Shown here: one piece after another, positions 14,696 through 26,947 of the stretch
Layout: each line of letters starts with the position of its first letter
Numbering within the stretch: position 1 is the stretch's first letter
Assembly (NCBI RefSeq): GCF_051622035.1
Contig: NC_135361.1
Span: 29,691,205 to 29,755,204 of the forward strand
Source of the DNA: Arctopsyche grandis
Lineage: Eukaryota > Arthropoda > Insecta > Trichoptera > Hydropsychidae
Direction of reading: 5' to 3'
DNA: 64,000 nt
Notes under the pieces: generated by a model
What the model saw: the letters and a program-made list of their open reading frames with translations, nothing else
What the model was told of the DNA's origin: nothing
Databases searched by the model: none
Made by a program: the position numbers and the translations under genes

Positions 14696-15095
14696 CGCGG
14701 CGTTGACTAGTGGTTAGCATATTATGCTTTCATCTTTGTGTTTGTGACTCCAGGTAGTCGATCTTATCCGACGTTATCAATTTTTCTGATTTTCATTGAA
14801 ACGGTTGCTGTAAAATTAGCATCTCCTTTCCCATTTCTCTTATTGATCTCAAGTTATTCAGCGTCTTGAGGTTCGCCAATTTGATTATAAAATGCTGCAA
14901 AAATTTCTCCACACATAGATGTCACTTTGGATGTTTGTATGAATTCGCATTGTATAAAATGCTAATGATTGTATTGATTGTATTATATCTGTTTAAGTGC
15001 CGTCGTCACTTTGGGATTTTACATCTGTAAAGGCGAGTGTTCATGTTCGATGCGTGCGATGAAAGAAAATAAAAAAAATAATCATAGCAATAAAT
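14696..15095 (+). mobile_element. tRNA-derived SINE with variant tail
   Basis: A head piece with GACTAGTGGTTAGC (A-box-like) but no clear B-box. The body reads GTGACTCCAGG, TTTTCATTGAAACGG. The tail CCGTCGTCACTTTGGGATTT...ATCTGTAAAGGCGAGTG replaces the CCAGGAAGG stem, and the end is AAAATAAAAAAAATAA. Confidence 0.75.
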
Positions 15096-15137
15096 AAAAC
15101 GCCCATCACAGTTGGCGTCTACCTAGGCAAGCCGTGC

Positions 15138-15514
15138 CGTACGATTCGGTATTTTATCCGGCATGCATGTGAATTTGCATCAACAAGTTTCACTTTTGAT
15201 TTTTAAATGCTTTTTATTATTACTAAATTATGTTCACAATACATCTTATATATATTTTAATAGCTACTGATCTACTGGCCATTTTCTATTTTACAATTTT
15301 AATTTAATTTTGTTAGTAATCATAGTATTATATTATTATAATGTTAATATGTACAGCGTAATAGGAAAAAGAGCTCAAAAACCTATTTACAATTCTTATA
15401 AATGCTCATAATATATATAATACATAATATTAATTAAAGACTCTCTAAAGTCGATGACCGATTCGATATTTTATCCGGCATGCATGTAGATTTGCATCAA
15501 CAAGTGTCACTTAA
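15138..15514 (+). repeat. Dispersed repeat inserted between ~55-bp direct repeats
   Basis: 15196-15390 matches 51555-51757 (TTTTTAAATGCTT, TAGCTACTGATCTACTG, TAATAGGAAAAAGAGCTC). The insert is bracketed by imperfect copies of one host segment, 15140-15195 and 15459-15512 (CGATTCGGTATTTTATCCGG, GCATGCATGT, TTTGCATCAACAAGT). Confidence 0.8.
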
Positions 15515-16970
15515 ACCGGGTGTAGAGTATAATATACGGTCGATTCTGTTTATTTTTATTTACCCAACCAAACGCTTCAACCTAGTCTCGATGATATTAA
15601 GTTTAGCTCAATTATTCCACGGCTGAAGTGCAAGCAAATAAATTTCATGGTTGGAGTGCAAAACAATTTCCAGTATAAATACTCGGGCACTAAAACAGGA
15701 CACGAAATTGTCAAAATTTGGCCGAAGCGAGGGTTTTCGACGAGCGAATCGTCAACACGGCAACGAGTGGGTTAAAAAACAATATTTTTCCACGAGGGGC
15801 GGATTCCCACGGGGGCTCGGCAGGGGCCTTGACGACAGACGAGGATCCAATCGACCGCTCCATGGATTGAAGAGCACTCGTGATGGATCGGCATTCGGTT
15901 AACAGTCGTGTGTGTGTGTGTGTGTGTGTGTATGTTTGTATATATTGAACCCACGTGTCAGTTGTGTTCATCTTTTTTACACGTGCACATAACTATACAT
16001 GTGTAAGTACATACATACGTATATGCGATGTGGTTGTGAAAATTTGGAAAATCGACATTTTTAATTGATTGATTGGGATTGAACAAAAATATACCATTAA
16101 AAATTTTGAAGCAACTGAATTCATATATGTACATACATACATGCAAATGATATAATGGTTTTCTTTTATATAAAAAAAACTTCCACTTAGCGTATCATAA
16201 TGTGCCGAAATAATTATTTTATTTAGCATCTAGGAATCCACATAGACTCGAGACTGATTTTTAAGGTGAATACGCTGAATACATCATTAATAAGCTTATT
16301 GTAAAAAACTAAATGTATGTAAGCTTATTGTAAATCATATATTAACAATTAGATACAACATAACTTATTATTGAATACTTATCTCGCAGATAAAACCCAG
16401 TGAAGAGATATACTTTTAGCCGTGAAATGTCAAATCTGACATATTTGGCCAAAAATCAATATATGTATATATCGTGTATTACCCTACAAGAAGCTACACG
16501 CCAAATTTTAAATTTATATATACATATGAGAGTTAAAACTATAAATATTTATATATTAGAGATAACGAGAACCAATAGAGCAAATTTCATAAAATATAGA
16601 GTGAATTATAGGCGTTTAAACAATTAAAATCTTATATCGCCATATCAAGGCGAACAGGTTGGAAGATACGGGACGAACGCTTAGAAGATTTACTTTCCGC
16701 GTGTTTAAAACGCGTTGTATACGATATTTTATCTCCAACGTAATGGCAGACGATACATTAACGTGTGTTGATGACCTAAATGAGCAATATGGCAAAGTAT
16801 GAAAACGATCGGATAAGAGATAAAAATGACTACTGACACGAAAGCCATGTGAAACGTAAAGGAGGTATGTAAAAAAATGACTAGAAAAGTTGGTGTCTTA
16901 TGTACATATGTTAGGTTAAGAAATATTTCAAGGTGGAAACGGTAAAATTTTAATCTACAATACAATTATA
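15515..16970. other. Unique DNA with (TG)n run
   Basis: (TG)n at 15906-15932. 15640-15900 is GC-richer with open frames on both strands, but no family, start context or splice sites. The rest is AT-rich with TACATATGTA words. Confidence 0.45.
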
Positions 16971-17507
16971 TTGCCATACGTGGTTTATTGTGCCACTGTG
17001 CTTAACATGTTTAATAGCCAAGATTTAGGAAAGATACAAAAAATACAAAATAAAGATGTGAGAGGTATTTTGAATGTTGGTAGATTAAAAAGTATTAAAA
17101 GCATGTTAGATAAATTGGGATGGGTGAGTATTAGAATTAGTCTTTTGTATACATATATGTAAGTTAGATCATAAGTTATTACCTAAGTATTTCAAGGATT
17201 ATACAATAAGGAATAGAGATATACATAGTTATTATACTAGAAATAAGAACAATTTAGTTGTAGGTAGAGTAAGAAAAAATAAGAGAGCTGGTGGTGTTTT
17301 TCACAGGGTGTGCTCATGTAAAATGCCCTCCCTGAGTGCTTCAGGTCTTCTAAGACCGTGGATACATTCTTGCGAGGTGTGAGGAGACACAAATGTGAAG
17401 GACAGTGCATATCAATTTCTACATAAAATTTTAGAGTTTAGTAATTAAGAATGTGTTCTTTTAAATTAGCTACATAGCTAAAATTATATATGTAAATAAA
17501 TAAATAG
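16971..17507 (+). pseudogene. Non-LTR retrotransposon fragment, reverse transcriptase C-terminus
   Basis: 16971-17162 encodes a typical end of the RT region: a YCATVLNMF start, LGKIQKIQNKDVRGILN, then MLDKLGWVSIRI. After a frame change the homology continues at about 17166-17280 as HKLLPKYFKDYTIRNRD and HSYYTRNKNNLVV, the familiar LP.Y..R...HSYNTR region of CR1/Jockey-like elements. Frame breaks make it non-functional. The 3' end GTAAATAAATAAATAG abuts a Helitron at 17510. Confidence 0.8.
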
Positions 17508-17509
17508 CA

Positions 17510-17839
17510 CTAGCTGAACCCGGTATGCGTTGCAGTGCATAAGGCATGCAATTCCCGCTAAATTTCCCGTTTCAAGTGATGGTTGGAGCTCTACTAACGT
17601 TTCTTCAAAGCCGTGTCGTCAAAAACCAACAACACATTTCCTTGACTACACAATGGCGCTTCAAACTTTCACGTCAGTAAAATCGTATTTACGAATATTA
17701 TTATTAAGAGGTTTTTATTTCACAGTAAGCTTCCCGGACATGCATACAACAAATTCTGAAAGTTTAGAAGCCTATACGAGACAGACAGACAGACAAACAA
17801 ACAGACATTCAATTTTATGTATGTATATATGTACATAGA
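17510..17839 (-). mobile_element. Non-autonomous Helitron, family A, minus strand
   Basis: On the minus strand it begins TCTATGTACATATATAC and ends GGGTTCAGCTAG. It has the subterminal imperfect hairpin TTGCATGCC / GGCATTGCA-type, as in its partner at 36878-37267. The two copies share TGGTTGGAG, CCGTGTCGTCA, GACTACACAATGGCGCTTCAAA and the GTCTGTCTGTCTCG region. The open frame inside is not a gene. Confidence 0.65.
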
Positions 17840-18440
17840 TTTAACTTACGTGTGAAGAAGATTTATAATCTGAAATTTTGATGTAAGACATGATATGGAA
17901 TTCGTTTTCAGGCAATAATCCGAAGGTCAAAATTTTTCGATAACTTTTCGCCATACAAAATCGATCAATGTGAAATTTGACTATTAGAAAGTTCTTAAAT
18001 TATTGATAAACAACTTATTAATTTGAAATTAATCCAAAAAAAGTGAACCACCACCATCTTGGAGATCTCGCCGTTTCTAGAAATTACGCGATCGTTGAAT
18101 TTCGAATGATTTGAAATGATTTTTTGATAACTTGTATAGTGTGTGGTGTTTTTAAGATTGAACATGTGTTGATTTTATTTTTATTTTGTACATTGTAAAT
18201 GTGCCTTGGCAGATTGACCCAATGTGACACCTATAGTCAGATTTTTTTGTACATAAGTATTAACAATTCTAAACACCACAATTATTATTATATATACAAT
18301 ACAATAGATTCATCTATGGACATTCGGTATAATCAAAAAATCGAAAAAAAATTACATAATATGTAGGTAGCATATTTATGCTAGAAACTCAAATTTGTTG
18401 AACCGGTTTATTGAATCCGTCACAACAATTAATCTAGATA
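17840..18440. other. AT-rich DNA with an isolated retroelement tail
   Basis: 18180-18245, read on the minus strand, gives GGTGTCACATTGGGTCAATCTGCC followed by AAGGCACA and an A/T-rich end. This resembles the shared SINE/LINE tail loop with a decayed stem. Nothing else recognised. Confidence 0.45.
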
Positions 18441-18560
18441 ACACTGGGCAACAAAAAATCACGTTATTTATTTATAACAATATGTTTTTCATCAACATTT
18501 TTTGCTGGTTTGCTCTCGTTTACGAGATATGGCACGATGACGCAGGGAGGCTTATCTGAT
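18441..18560 (+). repeat. MITE-like repeat, diverged copy
   Basis: Starts ACACTGGGCAACAAAAAATC and shares CTCGTTTACGAGATATG with 27273-27580. The right end is not found. Confidence 0.55.
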
Positions 18561-19521
18561 GTTGAGAATGGCCTCAGAGTAAATTACATTTGAAACGCGA
18601 TCCAACCTTTATTGTTTCAAAAGTTGAAATAATTGATGTTTTATAAGCTGTTTCAAAATTGAAACAGCTGATGCCCACCCAATCTAAGGCAAATTAATTT
18701 AGTATAAATAAATTATTTCTTATATTTTATATATTCAATAACCAAGATATTCTAAAAAAATAGTTAAATCAGAATCAAAACTCAAATTTAGATAAAATAA
18801 AATTTAGTTCAATATGGAAAATAGTAAATATCGTAGGTACGAAAAAAAGGGGGGATAGTTTAGTATCATCGTTAATATTGCTTATGGTAATCCACATACC
18901 TAGGTATTCGGACACGTATTTAATTGTGGAAAAATTGCGAATTTTCCTCGAGGAGTGAAATTTGAGTCGATGAAAAGCGGCGATTAAATATACATCTTAC
19001 GTTCGAAGGCTACGTGCTAATCTCGCACTAATGGCCCTTTCAACGCGCACAAAAATAAGCTCTGCAGGGTTCGTTATCGTCTGAGGGGTTGTTGCCAGAC
19101 AGGATAAACATAACTGGGGAAAAGGAAAACAGCCCCGTTAGAGTAAAGAGCCGCCGAAAAATTGTAAGGCGTCTGAAAATAGCCGCTTTTCCAAATCGCT
19201 AATGATCCGCCCCCTGTTATTGTATCGATTACGCAATTTTTTTCTGCGCCTTTTTGTGCTCTGCAGCAAACTTGATACCATCTCCATACGTTCGAGACGG
19301 CGATTCCCAACCAGATTTCGTATTTGAATGAAAAGCTAATGGAAAATAAAAACATGAAAAAGAAGGAAAATTATTTTTCAACAGCGTCTTCGATCCAATC
19401 AGTCTAATATACGCAAAAATTCGTCGGATCAACAATACTATGACGGTCGTCTTATCATTTAATAATAATACTGCGATGTATAATATAAAATATATTATTA
19501 AGCTATTATAAAATCTTGTTT
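18561..19521. other. Unique DNA
   Basis: 18940-19440 is GC-richer, with AATTTTCC at 18940 and GGAAAATT at 19365. Overlapping frames on the minus strand have no recognisable product. Confidence 0.45.
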
Positions 19522-21480
19522 ACTTTATCTATGTACGTAGTAACGATATATGAAGTTTTGTGATCATGAGAAAAATCAAACCCGAGATTCAAACTCAAAA
19601 TCTACTGATCACATTTTCTTGATCTAGAAAAAATGTGTCTGTATATTTTGGGGATTTTTCTAAAGGCTTTTTTTCTATCCAACTGAAGTATCGGTTACTT
19701 AAATTCTTATCGATACGAAGTTAATTTTTTCAATGGAAATGATACCTCCCCTTTTATGTTTTTGAATTCAATTATTTCCCAAACCGCTAACCGAATCAGG
19801 CTAAGATTTTTTATGTGTGAAATAAATTATTAATTTTATTTTTTAAATATTTTTACCACAGCCGGAAGTAGTACTCTTACTCTAGACAATCGAGATTTCT
19901 TATGTTTTTCTCAGAAACCTTTTGGCTTATTGAACAGAAATTTCATATCTAAAACATTTTTAACTCATTCGAAATTATTTAGTATTTGTATTAATTTAAT
20001 AATTCTTGTATTAATTTGACGAAAATAAAATAAAATCATTAAGTTTAATAAAATTGAATTCCTCTTAGAAAAGTCAAAAATATAGTGACCATCCGATCTT
20101 TTCCACACTCCTTAACATATGGATGGTGCCATTGACATTTGTCACGTCTCTCTTCATTCTCTGCACCACTTCCTAAGTTATGGAGGTCGCGACCATTTAG
20201 AAAGGTTGAGTGAGTGTTTTTAATTATGATTTTATTATGATTTCATGTTTTATTTAGTTATCTTTTCCTTATTTAATTTGTATATTTGTATATATAATTT
20301 GTATCTTTTCCTTTTGTACTTCTTAATCTTTTTAGCACACTCGTCACTTTGGAGCAATCTGTTAGACGAGTGTGCTTGATTAATTTATTTTGTAAAATAA
20401 AATTAAAATATTAAGCTGAAAATTTATAATTGTATTCTTTATGTACTAACTTAGAGTTGATGAGGTTTTGGTCAGAATTCATAAACTTGAAGTAGTAATT
20501 TTTTTTTAAACAATATTCCTTTATTTTATTTCTACTTTATTCGAAATTATTTTTATCTTCTTGATATTTAATGTGAATTATATTTATAGTGATTTTAAGT
20601 AATAAAAAAATTTGAACAAAATCCGACAACCGGAAGTAGGAGTAACTTTGGTTTAATGTAAAATTCCTTACATTTGCGCCAAATTTGTATCCAAAATTCT
20701 TTCATAGCCTGTAAGTGTGAACGTGGATCAACATTCGATAATATTTATATCTATTTATTTAAAGTTGTAGACCAACAGGAATTTCTAATGCGCCACAATG
20801 GTCAAAAATATAACAGAAAAGAAACAAAATAATAACTAAAGAAATTAGACATAACAAAAGTAAAACATACATATATATATATATATACACAAACAACACA
20901 TTTAACACAATCATAAAAATAATAAGCTATATAATAGCGGATAATAATAATAATTTCAAATTAAAAAAAAAAACAACAAAGAAGGGAATGTATTATAAAA
21001 GAAAAAAAGAGAAAGAAAAATAAATACAAACATATTTACATATATTACACAGACAAAAATAAATTTATACATAATCATAAAAAGCAGATAACTTAAAAAA
21101 ATCAAATATAACATAAGGAATGTCTTGCACCTACAGCCAGTTCCAATAAATAAAATCCAACTGCAAATACAAAAAACATCTCTGTGAGGCCCAAATGGAT
21201 GAGAGTAAATCAAAATTCCACTCACAAATCACAATCAATCATGAAAGCAATGATGAGCGCAGACTACCAGATAAATAGGTTGGAATAATATCCAACAATT
21301 TACGCTCACTAAGATTGATAACACTACATTCAGACTCAGTAGTAACGATTTCACACATAATTGAACATGCATGTACATCATATATGAAATTATCGAATTT
21401 TGTTTATTATCCTTCTTATATTCCTCAAATACATAGATAAAGTCATAGGTTGGTCACATCCGAATTTTTCATAATACAGT
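19522..21480 (+). repeat. Family R repeat, longest copy
   Basis: The left edge is ACTTTATCTATGTA (19522-19535) and the inverted word TACATAGATAAAGT lies at 21430-21443, followed by the family 3' word GGTTGGTCACATCCGAATTTTT. Internal family words (GGTACCTCCCC, CCGGAAGTAG) are present. A retroelement tail (20336-20410) is nested inside. No conserved protein, so probably a non-autonomous element of unknown class. Confidence 0.75.
20336..20410 (+). mobile_element. SINE/LINE 3' tail nested in family R
   Basis: A perfect 10-bp stem CACACTCGTC / GACGAGTGTG (20336-20374) closes a loop ACTTTGGAGCAATCTGTTA, then TTTTGTAAAATAAAATTAAAAT. The stem sequence differs entirely from the CCAGGAAGGC stems elsewhere, but the loop is alike. 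Confidence 0.75.
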
Positions 21481-23959
21481 TTACATTTTACACTTAATGT
21501 TTATGATAATTTTTCATATATGGAATTTGTATGGGGAAATATCTACATATGTATGTAGAAATGTAATGAACTCCATCCAAACCCCTAGGACTGCACGCTA
21601 GATTTTTCCTGTCGGGAAAACCCCCCGGGAAAACGTTCCGTTTCCGGTAATGCTCCGGCTGACAGACGGGAGGATAGCTCGCAATCGAAGAATCGCGCCA
21701 CTTGGTTTTTCCACACGGAATTTTCCAGCCCCACGACAATATTTCCCCTGGTCGCACGATTGTGGCACGTCATTCAACCGACAAATTGTCCGCATCTCTC
21801 ACATCTACAGCGCCGTCGAATTTGACGACAATCTATAAATTCACATAACTAAAACGAATCGTTCGTTGCATCGAAACAAATTGAAAACCACTCCAATATC
21901 TTACGTCGGCTATTATTATTTTTATTACCGACATCCATTGCACTGTTATGCGAACGGGTTCGGTTCACTGTTGGTAACTCGCGGCACACTCATAACCTAT
22001 TCATCGTACGGTGGATATTGAATTTCAAGTTATTTTTCTTTGCTTTATTTTCACGTGTTCGTTTCATCCCTGTTCGACGGGACCATGTCGAGATTTTTCG
22101 CGTGGATTTGAGGCTTACAAGCGGAAAAATTCTTGCTTTCGACATGTCGACATTTTTTTCCATACGATCGAGTTTCGTTCGAAATATGTATGTATTATAT
22201 ATATAGTGAATATATACGGCATATATGTTTTTTTATTGTGAAAAGAAAATATTTCGACAAATAAAAAAAAGTCTTCAAGAGCATTTCAGAAATACTTATT
22301 CCAATAATTACACTATTCGACAAATGACGACTTTTTATTGGTAACTGGCTTACCTCGATAAAATAAAAGAATTTTTGTTATTAATCCACAAGAATAGTCG
22401 AAATATGATTTTTCTAAGTGGAATTTTATTTAATTCTCATATAAAGAAAATTTAATATATTATCCCTATTAATTCAATTCAGATTCGTGTAAATACGAGT
22501 AAATACTAGTACGAGCTTTTAGCTCGCAATTTTACCGATTTAAAATTCAGCACACTTCCAATTAACCCTTTTAAACAGAAACAAAAAATAGTATGACCAG
22601 AAAACTATCCCAATAAACATGTTTCAGTAGAAAATACTCAATATAAAATAGTATTAACAGTGAGAAAAAATCCCAAGTGAAAATACGTACTTTTGACTTT
22701 TGATTTAAACTGGACGACTACTTAGAGAGATTTGAAAGCAGAAAAGTACTACAAATGAAATATAAAATACCCAACCATAGATTCCAATATTCATTTTGAA
22801 CAGGAAATTGACAATTTTTGAGACAACGACCAAACAACACGAAGATATAGAAAAATCACGCGATTAAAAAAACACATATATCTCCGAATGTCAAGCCAAT
22901 CACATTTTTTATTACCAGATTCGTACATATTTACTGGGAATAGATCTATAAGAAAAGTCATATCTCGTCTCTGAACCATTTTTCATGTCGAACAGTGTTA
23001 TTTTTATACAGTAAAATTATCAATACTGGGTAATTAAATTATTTTTTAATTTAATATAATTTGAATAACTGAAAATTTCACATGTTTATAATTTTAAGCA
23101 AACGTTCACTAATGAACGTCCCGTAAGAATTTTCCCAGCGGTTAACTTCAAAGATATTTTGATCCTCCAACGGAATATTTTTAATTGGAGATTAAAGCAA
23201 GATAGATATGAATCTTTGATAATAAAAGGATAATATGACCAATATCCATTGAAAACAATACCACAAGCATTCACTCTACGTTGAATTATATTTTTTGTAT
23301 TACTAGGAAAATACCTTATTTAAATACATATATATCTAGCTTAAAATATTTCAACCTAATCCATATACTCAAACTAATCTCTATAACATTTCATAAATAT
23401 ATATGTTCATATACAAATATCGTTCTATTTATTATTATTAATTTATCAGCTGAACAAAAGAAAATTTCGCGATCTTATATATGTACATATGTATATGTAT
23501 GTATGTATGTTATAAGATATGTTAACTTTTATACACATGCGAGCACTCATTTCTAATGTAGGCATTGAAAGTTTTTCCACTTTAAAAGTTTCACAAAGTA
23601 TGTGGATATCATCGAGGCGGAAAATTTATATTAAATTGCGGAAAATTCACTTCCCACGCGAGCTCATCTCCGAACCAACACGACGTAAAAAATATTCGAC
23701 AGCGTACACAAATTCGAAAGATGACTCGGCTAATTGATAATTTTGTATTATTTGAACTCGATATTTTTCCCAAATATGTGTAGTATTTCAAGCAGTAACA
23801 ACGTTTTTAAAATTATTGACTTAAGTATTTAATTCCCACCAAACCCTATATACAAGTTTAATAAAGCAATACTCATTTTCAAGTCTTGGTTTCGTTCAAT
23901 TTTCCCTGATGGTAAAAATACGAAAATCCCATCGAAAAGAATGGTCTTTTTCTGATGGT
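21481..23959. other. Unique DNA
   Basis: 21580-21840 and 21960-22190 are GC-richer islands with long frames on both strands, none recognisable. AATTTTCC/GGAAAATT occurs at 21719, 23619, 23640 and 23898. No gene supported. Confidence 0.4.
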
Positions 23960-24091
23960 TCATCTTATCATTGTGTAATGTTTCAGTTCGGTGGCGTAGA
24001 ACTCTTCGCTCATCGTGTGATCGATCAGCTTCAATACTTCCAATGTTTTGTACAAAAATATCATCAGCTTGAAAGCCTGATGAGATACAAT
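23960..24091 (-). CDS. Possible terminal coding exon, unrecognised
   Basis: Reading leftwards, an acceptor-like CTCGTATACATACAG ends at 24092. It is followed in phase 0 by 43 codons and TGA (23960-23962): IVSHQAFKLM..., LEVLKLIDHTMSEEF, YATELKHYTMIR. Third positions are often G/C (TTG GAA GTA TTG AAG CTG ATC; TTC TAC GCC ACC GAA CTG), unlike the AT-rich flanks. No upstream exon or family found, and the opposite strand also has a frame here. Confidence 0.3.
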   Translation of the reverse strand: MVSHQAFKLMIFLYKTLEVLKLIDHTMSEEFYATELKHYTMIR

Positions 24092-24784
24092 CTGTATGTA
24101 TACGAGAAAATTTAATAAATGCGATGAATACGAGAACCCTTGAAAATTTAGATTTGGAAATATTACACTAATACTTATTATTTGAGATTGCAATTTTCTT
24201 ATTGCGTCATATTAACATTATTTAGGCTTAACTTATTTTAATAAAATATAATCAAATTACATATGTTTATACTCGCACAAATATATTGTGATAAAAACGT
24301 ACATATTCTTGTTCTTCATACAAAAACCCAAATAATACAAACATACAAACATATATCATTAATGTGAAATACGAGTCACGAAAGTCGTTTTTATCAAAGG
24401 TATTTTTTTACATTCCAATTACGCTACACGTCTGCACATCTTCTTTTTTTATATGTATGTATATTAAAACTTCTTCTGAAAGAATAGATTACATTTCGAA
24501 TCATAAAAAATGAGGATTCGTATACAATTTGCGGATTTCATTTGTATGACATGATACTATATTTGTATGTTTTGAATGAGGTGTCATTTTTAAAACTTTT
24601 ATTCAAAGTCAAATTCAAAGATATACGCATCGATCTACTGAATAAAGTTATCATTTAACTGAAGAACATTCGAATAAATAAAAATAATGCCGAGAAAGCT
24701 CGTGAAAAAGAACAATACTAGAGACATCTGTACAAATTTTTGTACAGACTTACATATGCTCGTTATTAAAACCTATTTCTTGTA
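24092..24784. other. AT-rich DNA
   Basis: No feature seen. Confidence 0.5.
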
Positions 24785-24786
24785 TA

Positions 24787-25506
24787 CAGTAGAGCCTCGA
24801 TTATCCGGATTGTTAAAAACAAAAACAAATTTTACGATTTTGCTGCTTTGAAATGCATACTATAAAAATTCGAAAATAAGACGGAAATGAGTCAGTTGTC
24901 TTCAATTCAATACTCAAATGATGTTTGTCTATTGGAAATTTCATCGCGATTTAAATATTTATTTTTAATATCACCAATATAGAAAAGAAAATGTGTTGTA
25001 TTATCATTAAAAGGCAAATTAGATATAATCAATTCTTTAAAAATCAGTGTCTTAGGTCGTTTTTTGTCAAATTAATATGGTGTTGGAACGTCAACGATCT
25101 CGGATATAAAAAACAAAGTGAAAAAAATATGAAGTTTACTGATTCTTTAATGTGAGAAAGTGGAAGCTCAGAGCATAAGGTTATGAAAAAATCAGGATAT
25201 GAAGAAGTCAAAGTGTATTTTTATGTGGTTCATTTAAAGACGATCGTCTGGACAGCCATTATCTGGTCCATTATTGTATGAAAAGTATTCGCAATTTGTC
25301 AGCTTCAAAAAGAACAGCTAACTAAGTCGAATATCTTAATAAAGAATAATTTAAAATTGATCTTCATATTATTATATACAAATATAAATTATTCATACTG
25401 AATGTACACGTCTTTTCCTGTCAATCGTGATTTTTTCGTTATCCTGATTTTTCTCTATTCGGACTACCTACATCACCAATTAGTCCAGATAATCGAGGTT
25501 CTACTG
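24787..25506 (+). mobile_element. pogo/Tigger-like DNA transposon relic
   Basis: Terminal inverted repeats CAGTAGAGCCTCGATTATCC (24787-) and GATAATCGAGGTTCTACTG (ending 25506). A TA lies directly left, as expected for TA-targeting pogo elements; the right flank TTTA is imperfect. The 720-bp interior has only scraps reminiscent of the transposase helix-turn-helix region (for example KSGYEEVK near 25190). It is far shorter than an autonomous element. Confidence 0.7.
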
Positions 25507-26947
25507 TTTATTATTTCATATATATACATATATTTATACACCCCATACTAGAAAAACGTTGGTAAATTGGAATTTTTTCAAGCCTTAATCAAAACAAAGG
25601 ATTAATCACTCTAAATACCTTAATGCAAATCTTGACGAGTCTTTCAAGATCCATTTTCCAGCTCCGTTTGGTCGTTAACGGTCTATGAAAATACCATGTA
25701 TTTATTTTTATTACACAGTTCGTACACTATTGTATGCATAGGCATGAGTACGTATCGTCAGAGAGCTTTGAAGTTTTTCTCCAGAACAAATAAGAGCTTT
25801 AGGCATTTTATAGGTCCTGAGCTGAATTCATAATTGAGGCCCATAGGCGTCGAGTGCTACCAAAAAAAATATATATATACAAAACATTAAAAAATAACAA
25901 AAACAAAAACGAAGAATTGAAATTTAACGAGCCAACTTTAACAGCCTTATGCTAATGTCTCGCAAAACGCCGCTTTTCGAAGATACACACACCCATAAGC
26001 AAAGAACGAAATTATTATCATAGTTATCCCATTGTGTGATATTAATATCGAAGTTCGAACAATAACACAACTGTCTCGAAGTATGACTTTTGAATGCGGG
26101 GAAATTCGGTATCGCTTTTTGTTCTGCGAAACTTTAAAACGTTCGCTTTTGAAATGCTAAAATCACGTCCAAATAAATACATATATAATGTGTAGAATAT
26201 TATCATTCTATTCCATGTTTGTTAGCTTCTTTCTTAATTGAAATTATATTTTTACAAATTCCATTACAATTATGAACATGAAAATATGAGAATTCGCTGT
26301 TGATCTTTTGTTCAATTAGTAATAATTAATTAAATGAAAAGATAATTGATATAAATTTCAAACAACGTCGCAATATAATTATTTTTAATTTGAAATATTA
26401 TTTTGGAAGCTACCCCAAACGAATTAGCGGAAAAATTCCTTTTTATATGTACATATGTATGTATATGTATGTAAAATATTCCGAAACTCGACGTTTAATT
26501 GAAACAAATTATTCTATTATAAATGTGTGGAACATATTATATATTTATGAACATATGCTTAAAATTTCCATTAGGATAATTAAAACAAATTTAATTCCCT
26601 TTATGTACGTTCATAGATGTTAAATAAAAAAAAATAAACTCAGACGTTTCGTTCCTTTTCATGAAAATAAAGTCGAAAAATTTTCATCAAAATTTTTTAT
26701 CTTCACCGATAGATGCCTCTTTAGCATTTCCTCGAGCAATAAAAATTGTTTTAAAAACTTTAATTTTGTTTCAATAGATGTCTATTTACATACAACGTTT
26801 TTGTTTTACGAATTATTTAAATTATTTATTTTCAAAATATATCACAACCATTTTATAACAATAATATGCTCAATACTTACGTATTAGTATGAACTTTCTA
26901 AATATGAGATCAACTCAATCTAAAAATACAATGAAATTTTACTTTTT
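25507..26947. other. Unique AT-rich DNA
   Basis: No gene, RNA or mobile element recognised. Confidence 0.5.

Noticed and set aside
17530..17838. 102-residue frame
   Set aside because: Lies wholly inside the Helitron family A copy and is repeated at 37023-37247.
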